In this document: piece by piece, positions 51,683 through 59,844 of the stretch
Position numbering within the stretch: the stretch's first letter is position 1
Layout of the letters: each line of letters opens with the position of its first letter
Origin: Martinezella lusitana
Lineage (GTDB): Bacteria; Pseudomonadota; Alphaproteobacteria; Rhizobiales; Rhizobiaceae
DNA: 64,000 nucleotides
NCBI RefSeq assembly: GCF_014207095.1
Contig: NZ_JACHBG010000029.1
Location: 1-64,000 of the forward strand
Reading direction: 5' to 3'
Position numbers and translations under genes: made by a program
The notes under the pieces: generated by a model
What the model saw: the letters and a program-made list of their open reading frames with translations, nothing else
Databases searched by the model: none
What the model was told of the DNA's origin: nothing

Positions 51683-53920
51683 ATGACTCATAGCAAACGC
51701 CGGCTGGATCTTGCGCTCATCTTCGGCACAGCCGCCGTGATACTACTCCCATGGTATCGCATCGAAGGCGGCTTCTTCGGCTTTAGCTGGTTGAGCAGCT
51801 TTCCTAGCGACCCCTCCACAGCGCCAGGAATCCTGGAAATATTCAGCTATGGCCGATGGTGGCTCGCGATCGCCGTCGGGCTTTTCCTGCTCGGCGGCGT
51901 CGCGCGCTTCATCGACAATCCTATGCGACGCGGCGCGCTCATGGCATGGGCAGGTGCGTTGGGCTTTGTCTTTCTCGCGCTGCAGGGGCTTGCAATCACC
52001 TCTTCGGGTTGGACCTGGGCGATCGGCGAAAAGCTTTTCGGCGCACTTGCGGATGGCCAGCAGGCAATGGGCGCCGGCGCCGTCACGCTCGGTATCGTCT
52101 TCGTACTGCTCTTTTCCTTCGGCCTTGCGGAACGCGGAGTCATGAAGGGCGATGCCTTCGTGGTCAGCGCCATTACCCTGCTGATCGTCCTCGTCGCGAT
52201 CTTCGTCTTCTATCCCGTTGGCAGCATGTTCGTCGGCGCCTTCCAGTCCTTCGACGGATCGTTCAATCCGGACGGCTTCATCGCAAACATTCAGGATCCC
52301 TCGCTTTGGAGCCTCAGCTGCGTGGTGGGCGGCGACCGTTGCGGCCTTGCCTGGCGCACGCTCTGGCTTGCCATCATGACAGCCAGCGGTTCGACACTGC
52401 TCGGCTTGTGTTTCGCACTCATCGCGACCCGCACGCAATTCCCCTTCAAGAAGGGATTGCGCCTCCTGACGATCCTGCCGATCATCACGCCGCCCTTCGT
52501 GGTCGGGCTAGCGCTCACTCTGCTCTTCGGCCGCGCAGGTGTCGTCACCGAAGCCTTCGCTTCTCTCTTCGGCACAGAGCCTGGCCGTTGGCTCTATGGG
52601 CTGACGGGGATTTGGATCGCGCAGGTGCTGTCCTTCACGCCAATTTCCTTCCTCGTTCTGATCGGCGTCGTCGAAGGCGTCAGCCCGTCCATGGAGGAGG
52701 CTTCACAGACGCTACGCGCCAACCGCTGGCGCACCTTCTGGCGCGTGTCCTTGCCGCTGATGAAGCCGGGCCTGGCAAACGCATTCCTGATCGGCTTCAT
52801 CGAGAGCATGGCCGATTTCGGCAATCCGATGGTTCTGGGCGGCAGCCATGGCGTGCTGTCGACCGAGATATTCTTCAGCGTTGTCGGCGCACAGAACGAT
52901 CCATCTCGCGCCGCCGTCCTCGCAATGGTTCTCCTCGTCTTCACCTTGAGCGCCTTCCTCGCACAGCGCCTCTGGCTGCAGGGCAAGAGTTTCGCGACCG
53001 TTACCGGCAAGGGCGATTCCGGAGCTCATATCGCGCTGCCACGTGGCCTTTCGATCGCAGTTCATGCGCTCGTCATTCCGTGGATGATATTCACCATCGT
53101 CGTCTACCTTATGATCATCTTCGGCGGTTTCGTGCGCACCTGGGGCCTCGACAACACGCTGACCATCGAACACTACGTCAAGGCCTTCTCGATCGGCCTG
53201 CGGGATGATGGCGGCCTCGCATGGACCGGTGTTGCCTGGAATTCCTTCTGGACGACAATGGAAATCGCGCTGATCTCGGCGCCGCTGACGGCCGCCATCG
53301 GCCTGCTGACAGCCTATCTGATCGTGCGGCAGAAATTCGTCGGTCGCGGCCTGTTCGAATTCGCACTGATGATGAGCTTCGCCATTCCCGGCACAGTCAT
53401 CGGCATCAGCTACATCATGGCCTTCAACCTGCCGCCGCTCGAGATGACGGGCACTGCCCTGATCCTCGTCGCCTGCTTCGTCTTCCGCAACATGCCGGTC
53501 GGCGTTCGCGGCGGTGTCGCCGCCATGAGCCAGCTCGACAAGAGCCTCGACGAGGCGTCCCTGACGCTGCGTGCCGACAGCCTGCGAACGATCCGCAAGG
53601 TGATATTGCCGCTACTGCGGCCGGCCATCAACGCCGCGCTGGTCTATTCCTTCGTGCGCGCCATCACCTCGATCAGCGCCGTCATCTTCCTCGTCAGCGC
53701 TCAGTACAACATGTCCACCGCCTATATCGTCGGCCTCGTCGAGAATGGCGAATATGGGGTGGCGATTGCCTATTCCTCCGCCCTCATCGTCGTGATGATT
53801 GCCGTCATTGCCGGCTTCCAGCTGCTGGTCGGAGAGCGGCGGCTGCGGCGGGTGAACCGCGTCGCAACGCAGACTTCTACACCAGCATCCGCATCCCTTG
53901 CTCAGGAGAAAACCGCATGA
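51683..53920 (+). CDS. Fused double permease of an AfuB-like ABC transporter
   Basis: A 745-residue inner-membrane protein. The first about 160 residues form four to five extra helices; then come two binding-protein-dependent permease domains (about 205-430 and 500-725). Each has an EAA loop: SPSMEEASQTLRANRWRTFW and DKSLDEASLTLRADSLRTIR. One chain therefore replaces two permeases, as in AfuB and related Fe/aminoethylphosphonate systems. Its stop overlaps the start of the ATPase gene by four bases. Confidence 0.92.
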   Translation: MTHSKRRLDLALIFGTAAVILLPWYRIEGGFFGFSWLSSFPSDPSTAPGILEIFSYGRWWLAIAVGLFLLGGVARFIDNPMRRGALMAWAGALGFVFLALQGLAITSSGWTWAIGEKLFGALADGQQAMGAGAVTLGIVFVLLFSFGLAERGVMKGDAFVVSAITLLIVLVAIFVFYPVGSMFVGAFQSFDGSFNPDGFIANIQDPSLWSLSCVVGGDRCGLAWRTLWLAIMTASGSTLLGLCFALIATRTQFPFKKGLRLLTILPIITPPFVVGLALTLLFGRAGVVTEAFASLFGTEPGRWLYGLTGIWIAQVLSFTPISFLVLIGVVEGVSPSMEEASQTLRANRWRTFWRVSLPLMKPGLANAFLIGFIESMADFGNPMVLGGSHGVLSTEIFFSVVGAQNDPSRAAVLAMVLLVFTLSAFLAQRLWLQGKSFATVTGKGDSGAHIALPRGLSIAVHALVIPWMIFTIVVYLMIIFGGFVRTWGLDNTLTIEHYVKAFSIGLRDDGGLAWTGVAWNSFWTTMEIALISAPLTAAIGLLTAYLIVRQKFVGRGLFEFALMMSFAIPGTVIGISYIMAFNLPPLEMTGTALILVACFVFRNMPVGVRGGVAAMSQLDKSLDEASLTLRADSLRTIRKVILPLLRPAINAALVYSFVRAITSISAVIFLVSAQYNMSTAYIVGLVENGEYGVAIAYSSALIVVMIAVIAGFQLLVGERRLRRVNRVATQTSTPASASLAQEKTA

Positions 53921-54981
53921 ACCTGAAAGCTCCCGGTTCCGTCGTCTTCGAGAATGTCCGAAAGACCTTTGGCGCTTTCAACGCAATTCCGGACCTGTCG
54001 CTCACCATCGAGCCTGGAACGCTCGTGACTCTGCTCGGCCCTTCCGGTTGCGGCAAGACCACGACGCTTCGGATGCTCGCCGGGCTTGAACATCCCTCGG
54101 CGGGGCGCATTCTCATCGGCGGCAAGGATGTCACGATGCTTCCTGCCAATGAGCGCGATGTCTCGATGGTTTTCCAGAGCTACGCGCTTTTCCCGCACAT
54201 GACCTCGCTCGACAACGTCGCTTACGGCCTTGAATCCTCCGGCATGAAGCGCAAGGAAGCGCGTGAAAAGGCAGAGGAAGCACTGAAGCTCGTCGGCTTG
54301 GCGGGAATGGGTTCTCGCCTTCCTGCGGAATTGTCCGGCGGCCAGCAGCAACGTGTCGCCGTTGCCCGCGCCCTCGTCGTCGAGCCTCAGGTTCTGCTGC
54401 TTGATGAGCCTCTTTCCAACCTCGACGCCCGCCTTCGCCGGCGTGTGAGGACCGAGATCCGCGAACTGCAACAGCGTCTCGGCTTTACCGCCGTTTACGT
54501 GACCCACGATCAGGACGAGGCATTGGCCGTTTCAGACCGTATCATCGTCATGAAGGACGGCGGCATTGCCCAGCAAGGTGCGCCGCGCGAACTCTATGAC
54601 ACCCCCGCCTCGGCCTTCATCGCCGACTTCATGGGCGAAGCCAATGTCATGCCCTGCGATGTCATCGGCATTGATGGCGATAACGCCATGATCGCAGTCG
54701 AAGGCCTCCGTCATCGGGTTGCCGGTCGGTCGGCCAAGCCCGGCCCGGCACAACTTGCCGTCCGGCCGAATGCGATCATGCTGACTCCGAGGACGGCGAA
54801 CGCCCCTTTCCACGGCCGGATCACGCATTCCGCCTATCTCGGCGATCATGTCGAATATGAAGTGCAAACCGGGGCCGGTTCGCTTTTCGTCGTCGACGCA
54901 ACCGTCGATACCGCGCTCCCTCCTCATACGGATGTCACGATCTCGTTCAAGGATCGCGGCATCGCCGTTATTGGCGGCTGA
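53917..54981 (+). CDS. ABC transporter ATP-binding protein (AfuC/PotA class)
   Basis: A 354-residue ATPase with Walker A GPSGCGKTT (about residues 38-46), signature LSGGQQQRVAVARAL, Walker B VLLLDEPLSNLDARL and a C-terminal TOBE domain from about 275 (RPNAIMLTPRTANAPFHGRI). The ATG overlaps the permease stop (ATGA). It energises the AfuAB-like system. The phosphatase gene starts 35 bases downstream. Confidence 0.93.
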   Translation: MNLKAPGSVVFENVRKTFGAFNAIPDLSLTIEPGTLVTLLGPSGCGKTTTLRMLAGLEHPSAGRILIGGKDVTMLPANERDVSMVFQSYALFPHMTSLDNVAYGLESSGMKRKEAREKAEEALKLVGLAGMGSRLPAELSGGQQQRVAVARALVVEPQVLLLDEPLSNLDARLRRRVRTEIRELQQRLGFTAVYVTHDQDEALAVSDRIIVMKDGGIAQQGAPRELYDTPASAFIADFMGEANVMPCDVIGIDGDNAMIAVEGLRHRVAGRSAKPGPAQLAVRPNAIMLTPRTANAPFHGRITHSAYLGDHVEYEVQTGAGSLFVVDATVDTALPPHTDVTISFKDRGIAVIGG

Positions 54982-55016
54982 ACGCCGTCAACCATCCGAC
55001 CACAAAGGACCATTGC

Positions 55017-55817
55017 ATGACATCCCCCATTCTTGCCGACCTCGTCGCACGCCTGGCGCTCGCAGAAGCCATGGGTCGCGAAGCCGGAAAGCTCGCGCTC
55101 GACTATTTCAAGCGCCGCGAAACCCTCATCATCGAGACCAAGCGCGACCTCCAGGATGTCGTTTCGATCGCCGACCGCGAAGTCGAAAACCTGATCCGCA
55201 GCCGCATTCACCAGGCCCACCCTGCCGACAGCATCCTCGGAGAAGAATACGGCCTGGAAGGAGGAACCTCAGGCTTTACTTGGGTCGTCGATCCCATCGA
55301 CGGCACAAGCCCCTTCGTCAACGGCATGCCAAACTGGTGCGTCTCCATTGCCGTGCTGCATGACGGCGTTCCGGTGATCGGCGTCATCTCGGCACCTTGC
55401 CACGATGAACTCTATGTGGCAGCACTCGGCAAGGGTGCTACGCTTAACGGCAAGGCGCTGAAACTGGATTCGACGCGCAACATCCGCAATGCCCTCACCG
55501 GCATCGGGGCCAACAATCACGTTTCGCCGGCCTTCGTTGCCAATATGGTCCAGCAGATCCTGGAGGCGGAGGGCAACTTCGTCCGCAACGGCTCCGGCGC
55601 CTTGATGCTCGCCTACGTCGCCGCTGGCCGGCTCGTCGGCTATTACGAACCCTATATGCATGCCTGGGATTGCCTTGCCGGCTATTGCCTCGTCAAGGAA
55701 GCCGGCGGCTGGTACCATCCCTTCCCGACCGAAGGCGAGCGCCTGACCAAGGGATCGGTCGTGCTCGCTGCCGCGCCCGGTGCGATCGATGATCTCAGAA
55801 GAATAGCGGGCGTATAA
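55017..55817 (+). CDS. Inositol monophosphatase-family phosphatase
   Basis: A 266-residue Mg-dependent phosphatase. The metal site is visible in GEEYGLEGG (E-E pair) and WVVDPIDGTSPF (the DPIDGT motif, about residues 83-88), with the last aspartate in MHAWDCLAGYCLVKEAGG (about 211). The family hydrolyses inositol phosphates, histidinol phosphate, fructose bisphosphate and other sugar phosphates. AAGGA precedes the ATG. As the last gene of an AfuABC-like operon under a LacI regulator, it is well placed to dephosphorylate an imported sugar phosphate. Confidence 0.88.
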   Translation: MTSPILADLVARLALAEAMGREAGKLALDYFKRRETLIIETKRDLQDVVSIADREVENLIRSRIHQAHPADSILGEEYGLEGGTSGFTWVVDPIDGTSPFVNGMPNWCVSIAVLHDGVPVIGVISAPCHDELYVAALGKGATLNGKALKLDSTRNIRNALTGIGANNHVSPAFVANMVQQILEAEGNFVRNGSGALMLAYVAAGRLVGYYEPYMHAWDCLAGYCLVKEAGGWYHPFPTEGERLTKGSVVLAAAPGAIDDLRRIAGV

Positions 55818-55837
55818 TTTCGCTGATCAAGCGTGGC

Positions 55838-55865
55838 GTGCCGGAGAAGTGACAGTCCGGCATGC
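55838..55865. terminator. Hairpin between convergent genes
   Basis: CGTGCCGGA and TCCGGCATG form a 9-bp stem with one G-U pair around a 10-nt loop, between the convergent phosphatase and GntR genes. No U tract is seen. The role as a terminator is suggested by position only. Confidence 0.4.
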
Positions 55866-55933
55866 CCCCACGGACGGCAACTAAGCCCGATCGCGCAGCC
55901 TCGACCATCATCTGAGCCGTTCGATTGGGACTT

Positions 55934-56608
55934 TTAGAGCCGTCTACCGGGAAGATGATGCAGCAATGACTGACAGGCGCGCATCATATGTGCGGTCAGA
56001 AAATCGGCCGCCTTCTCGACATCGCCAGCCTTGCAGAGCGCCAATAGCTGGCGATGTTCGCGATCGGCCGTTTCCAGACCGCGCGACAAGGTGAGCTGAA
56101 TTCGCAAGTAGCGCTCAAGCCGATCGTTGATGGACCGGATGGTGCTGACGAGATACGGCCTTTGCGCATCCTCATAAAGACAGCTGTGGAATTGCCAGTT
56201 CAGTTCCGACCAGCGCGCCACATCGGCCTCCTGCGCAAATGCGTCGCAGTAGGCCTGGGCCTTCTCAAAGGTCTTTTCGGTCATGAAAGGAATCGAGAGC
56301 TTCAGAGCGCTGGCCTCCAGAATGGCCCGCACCTCGAAGATCTGCACGATTTCCGGTTCCGAAACGGTGGTGACGATCGCCCCCCTGTTGCGATGGAACT
56401 CGACCAGACCTTCAGCTTCAAGCCGCTTCAGCGCCTCGCGCACCGGAATCTTGCTGACATTGAACAGGCGCGCAACGTCGTCCTGACGGATAGGCTCGCC
56501 TTCGTCCAGGGAACCGTCCGCGATGGAATCTCGGATGAATTTCAGGATCACATCGGACGTGCTCGGCGCCTTACCCAGGTTGGGGATCTGGTCAATATTA
56601 AGCGGCAT
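55934..56608 (-). CDS. GntR-family (FCD) transcriptional regulator
   Basis: A 224-residue regulator: winged helix at about residues 18-80 (VARLFNVSKIPVREALKRLE, EFHRNRGAIVTTVSE) and FCD ligand domain (about 90-215, with LNWQFHSCLYED and the C-terminal LTAHMMRACQSLLHHLP). It is divergent from the proline-racemase-family gene with a 15-bp-arm inverted repeat between them. FCD regulators of this branch usually sense the amino-acid-type substrate of the divergent operon. Confidence 0.9.
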   Translation of the reverse strand: MPLNIDQIPNLGKAPSTSDVILKFIRDSIADGSLDEGEPIRQDDVARLFNVSKIPVREALKRLEAEGLVEFHRNRGAIVTTVSEPEIVQIFEVRAILEASALKLSIPFMTEKTFEKAQAYCDAFAQEADVARWSELNWQFHSCLYEDAQRPYLVSTIRSINDRLERYLRIQLTLSRGLETADREHRQLLALCKAGDVEKAADFLTAHMMRACQSLLHHLPGRRL

Positions 56609-56910
56609 TCAGTCGTCGTTCCCGGGATAAGACGTTGGATTGGCAGGGGATTGGAGATCGTAATCCCCCCTAAATACAGTGATCTCGTTCTGTGACGCAA
56701 GAGCACATGCCGCCTGCGCAACCAACGGAACTATTGGCATTTTCCCCCCCTCAATAGCGCTTGACGCCCATCGCAAATCGTATACGTTATCCGAAATTTC
56801 AAGATAACGTATACGATCTTGACGTTCAAGGGAGGAACATTAGTTGTCGGCTCTTCAGGCAGTAGCCATTCGCGCCTCCCTCTCCGTATTCGAAAGGGAC
56901 TGAAGCAGAA
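56609..56910. promoter_or_regulatory. Divergent promoter region with a 41-bp operator
   Basis: ATCGTATACGTTATC at 56777-56791 and its exact reverse complement at 56803-56817 flank an 11-base spacer. Each arm contains the smaller palindrome CGTATACG, so up to two dimers of the GntR protein could bind. It lies between the GntR and racemase genes; no gene is seen in the region. Confidence 0.8.
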
Positions 56911-57939
56911 ATGCGTACATCGAAAGTCGTCCATGTCGTCAGCTGTCACGCCGAGGGAGAAGTCGGCGACGTGATCGTCGGCGGGGTTGCCCCACCTCCA
57001 GGCGCTACCGTGTGGGAACAATCACGCTGGATCGCTGAAGACGAAACCCTGCGGAATTTCGTTCTCAACGAGCCGCGCGGCGGCGTCTTCCGCCATGTGA
57101 ACCTGCTGGTTCCTCCGAAAGATCCCAAGGCGCAGATGGCCTGGATCATCATGGAGCCGGCGGATACGCCGCCCATGTCCGGATCGAACTCGATCTGCGT
57201 GTCGACCGTTCTGCTCGACACAGGCATCATTCCCATGCAGGAACCGATCACCCGCATGGTACTGGAAGCCCCAGGCGGCCTGATCGAAGTCAAAGCCGAA
57301 TGCAGCAATGGCAAGGCCGAGCGCATTCATGTGCGCAACGTACCGTCTTTTGCCGACAAGCTTGATGCCAAGCTCGAAGTGGAAGGCATCGGCACCATCA
57401 CGGTGGATACCGCCTACGGCGGCGACAGCTTCGTGCTCGTGGACGCTGCTTCGCTCGGCCTTAGCCTGCAGCCGGATCAGGCTCGCGACATCGCGCGCCT
57501 CGGCGTCAAGATCACCCAGGCCGCCAACGAGCAGCTCGGCTTCAGCCATCCAGCCAACGACTGGAACCATATTTCCTTCTGCCAGATCACCGATCCGGTT
57601 CGCATGAAGGATGGTGTCCTCTGGGGGAAGAACGCCGTTGCCATCCGCCCGGGCAAGATCGACCGCTCGCCGACCGGCACCGGATGCTCTGCACGCATGG
57701 CCGTTCTGCACGCGAAAGGTCAGATGAAGGTCGGAGACAAGTTCGTCGGCACATCGCTCATCGACACGGAATTCCATTGCAGCATCGACAGTGAAGTCGA
57801 TCTCAATGGCAAGTCTGCCATCAGCCCGATCATTTCCGGGCGCGCCTGGATCGTCGGCACCCACCAGTTAATGGTGGATCCCGCAGATCCATTCCCGGCC
57901 GGATACCGGCTGTCAGACACCTGGCCGATGGACCTCTAA
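56911..57939 (+). CDS. Proline racemase superfamily enzyme (Ser/Cys type; hydroxyproline epimerase or racemase)
   Basis: A 342-residue enzyme of the proline racemase family. The first catalytic position reads MSGSN (Ser90) where proline racemases have Cys; the second is GTGCSARM (Cys259). Ser/Cys members are reported as hydroxyproline epimerases, while Thr/Cys members are trans-3-hydroxyproline dehydratases. It acts in the cytoplasm on proline-type amino acids without a cofactor. It begins an operon with a dipeptide importer and a proline iminopeptidase, which supports (hydroxy)proline-peptide catabolism. Exact stereochemistry cannot be decided from sequence. Confidence 0.88.
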   Translation: MRTSKVVHVVSCHAEGEVGDVIVGGVAPPPGATVWEQSRWIAEDETLRNFVLNEPRGGVFRHVNLLVPPKDPKAQMAWIIMEPADTPPMSGSNSICVSTVLLDTGIIPMQEPITRMVLEAPGGLIEVKAECSNGKAERIHVRNVPSFADKLDAKLEVEGIGTITVDTAYGGDSFVLVDAASLGLSLQPDQARDIARLGVKITQAANEQLGFSHPANDWNHISFCQITDPVRMKDGVLWGKNAVAIRPGKIDRSPTGTGCSARMAVLHAKGQMKVGDKFVGTSLIDTEFHCSIDSEVDLNGKSAISPIISGRAWIVGTHQLMVDPADPFPAGYRLSDTWPMDL

Positions 57940-57962
57940 AGGAAATGCGACCCCATCGCGGC

Positions 57963-57988
57963 GGCGGGCATTCGGAGGAGTGCCCACC
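57963..57988 (+). terminator. Weak intercistronic hairpin after the racemase gene
   Basis: GGCGGGCATT and AGTGCCCACC can form a stem of about 9 pairs with one mismatch and one G-U pair, 23 bases after the racemase stop. It has no U tract and is probably an attenuating or protective structure. Confidence 0.35.
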
Positions 57989-58028
57989 GTCCGATTGAAA
58001 TTACAGCAAGTAAATTGGGAGGATGAAC

Positions 58029-59768
58029 ATGCGTAGTTTATTGAAGTCGACCGTCTCGGTCGCATCTTTGCTTATTGCCCTTTCCGTGCCGGGACTTGCC
58101 GCGGCGGACGAACCCGTCAAGGGCGGCACCCTGCGGATTCTCGCCACCGGCGAGCCTGATCACATCGACCCTGCGCTAGCAGGCATGGTGAACACCAACA
58201 ATCTGCTGCGCGCCATATCGCGGCAGCTGGTCAGCTACCAAGCGTCGACGGATCCGAACATCGCGATCAAACCGGTTGGCGATCTGGCGACCGAGGTGCC
58301 GCAGCCGACGGACAACGGGCTGACCTACACGTTCAAGCTGCGCCAGGGCGCCATGTGGAATGCGTCTTCCGGTGCCCGCCAGATTACCTCGGCGGACGTA
58401 AAGCGCGGCTTCAAGCGGCTGTGCAATCCGCACCTGCAGGCTTCCACGCTGACCTATTTTACAGCGCTCATCTCCGGCCTGAGCGAATTCTGCGATGGCT
58501 TCGCCAAGGTTCCGCCGACAGCCGCCGACATGAAGAAATATGCGGAAGAAAATGACGTAAAGGGCATCGAGACGCCCGACGATCAGACTGTTATCTTCAA
58601 GCTCAAGGAACGCGCGGGCGACTTCATCTACATGCTCTCGCTTCCCATGCCGGCTCCGGCGCCGATCGAGGTGCTCGACTACCTTCCCGACAGCCCGGAA
58701 TACCGCACGCATTTCGTCGGCAGCGGCCCCTATACGATCGGCGAATACACGCCCGACACCAGCCTGAAGCTGGTGCGCAATCCCGCCTGGAAGGCGGAAA
58801 GCGATCCGCTGCGCAAGGCCTATGTCGATGATATCGAGATCACCATGGGGCTGCAGGCCGATGCCATCATGCAGCAGTTGCAGTCGGGCGACGCCGATCT
58901 TGCCTATGACATTAACGTCCCTACAGCCATCCTGGCGACGCTTGCCGCCAACAACGACGAAAAGCTGACGGCGCTTTCGGCCGGCAACACGAACTTCCTG
59001 TTCATCAACACCGTCTCGGACAACAACAAGGGTGCGCTCAAGGACATCCGCGTCCGCAAGGCGCTGTCGTATGCGATCGACAAGGCCGCAATCGTCCAGC
59101 AATGGGGCGGCCCGAAGGTGGCGGAACCTGCGACGGGCATTTTCGGGCTTGGCGTGCTTGGACATCACAAGTTCGATCTCTACCCCTCGCCTGAATCCAA
59201 GGGCGATCCGGAAAAAGCCAAGGCGCTGCTCGCGGAGGCTGGCTTCCCGAACGGCATCACGCTGAAGATGCCTTACCGCAACAAGGATCTGGAAGTGGCG
59301 ACCGCCGCCACCATTCAGGCCAGCATGGCGCGCGCAGGCATCAAGCTCGAACTGGCGCCGGTAACCGCCGCCGACTATTACTCCAAATTCATGACCAATC
59401 CCGTGAACACAAAGAACGGCACCTGGGACATCGCGCCCGTGGGCTGGACGCCGGACTGGGTTGGCGGCGCTGCGCGCTCCGTCTTCCAGCCGCAGTTCAC
59501 CTTCGACGGGACGCACCAGACCTACAACTACACCGACTACAACAACCCGAAGGCCAACGAGACCGCTGCAAAGGCGATCAACGCGACCACGCCGGAGGAA
59601 ACCGGCAAATTGTGGGCTGAGGTCGACGAGATGGTCATGACAGACGCGCCGGTGGTGCCGCTGATCGCCAACAAGAACCCGCGCTATCGCAGCGAAGCGG
59701 TGAAGAACTTCCAGCCCTATGCCCTGGGCGTGGAGGGCGATTGGACGAACCTCTGGATCGAACGCTGA
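58029..59768 (+). CDS. Peptide-type periplasmic substrate-binding protein (SBP family 5)
   Basis: A 579-residue exported protein with a signal peptide (LLKSTVSVASLLIALSVPGL, cleavage about residue 26) and the SBP_bac_5 fold: KGGTLRILATGEPDHIDPAL, the YTFKLRQGAMWNASSGARQI block and LKDIRVRKALSYAIDKAAIV. The start is ATG 58029, six bases after GGGAGG; the ATG at 58023 directly abuts that site and is unlikely. It delivers peptides or related amides to the permeases encoded at 61692-63610. A very strong hairpin follows it. Confidence 0.92.
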   Translation: MRSLLKSTVSVASLLIALSVPGLAAADEPVKGGTLRILATGEPDHIDPALAGMVNTNNLLRAISRQLVSYQASTDPNIAIKPVGDLATEVPQPTDNGLTYTFKLRQGAMWNASSGARQITSADVKRGFKRLCNPHLQASTLTYFTALISGLSEFCDGFAKVPPTAADMKKYAEENDVKGIETPDDQTVIFKLKERAGDFIYMLSLPMPAPAPIEVLDYLPDSPEYRTHFVGSGPYTIGEYTPDTSLKLVRNPAWKAESDPLRKAYVDDIEITMGLQADAIMQQLQSGDADLAYDINVPTAILATLAANNDEKLTALSAGNTNFLFINTVSDNNKGALKDIRVRKALSYAIDKAAIVQQWGGPKVAEPATGIFGLGVLGHHKFDLYPSPESKGDPEKAKALLAEAGFPNGITLKMPYRNKDLEVATAATIQASMARAGIKLELAPVTAADYYSKFMTNPVNTKNGTWDIAPVGWTPDWVGGAARSVFQPQFTFDGTHQTYNYTDYNNPKANETAAKAINATTPEETGKLWAEVDEMVMTDAPVVPLIANKNPRYRSEAVKNFQPYALGVEGDWTNLWIER

Positions 59769-59786
59769 TCCGGCATCTTCGTGCAT

Positions 59787-59811
59787 GGCGCCGCAGCCTG
59801 GCTGCGGCGCC
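59787..59811 (+). terminator. Strong intercistronic hairpin after the peptide-binding-protein gene
   Basis: GGCGCCGCAGCC and GGCTGCGGCGCC are perfect 12-bp arms separated by one base; as RNA this gives about ten GC pairs and a 5-nt loop. It starts 18 bases after the stop and has no U tract. It probably protects the binding-protein message and reduces read-through to the ATPase gene. Confidence 0.7.
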
Positions 59812-59844
59812 CGAACGCAACCCAATTAAAGTGCGAGTTTACCC

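Noticed and set aside
50566..54981. Ferric iron transporter interpretation of the AfuABC-like genes
   Set aside because: The LacI regulator and phosphatase gene do not fit iron uptake; kept as an alternative only.
58176..59825. Long minus-strand frame opposite the second peptide-binding-protein gene
   Set aside because: Antisense shadow; no domain, and it would run across the strong intercistronic hairpin.
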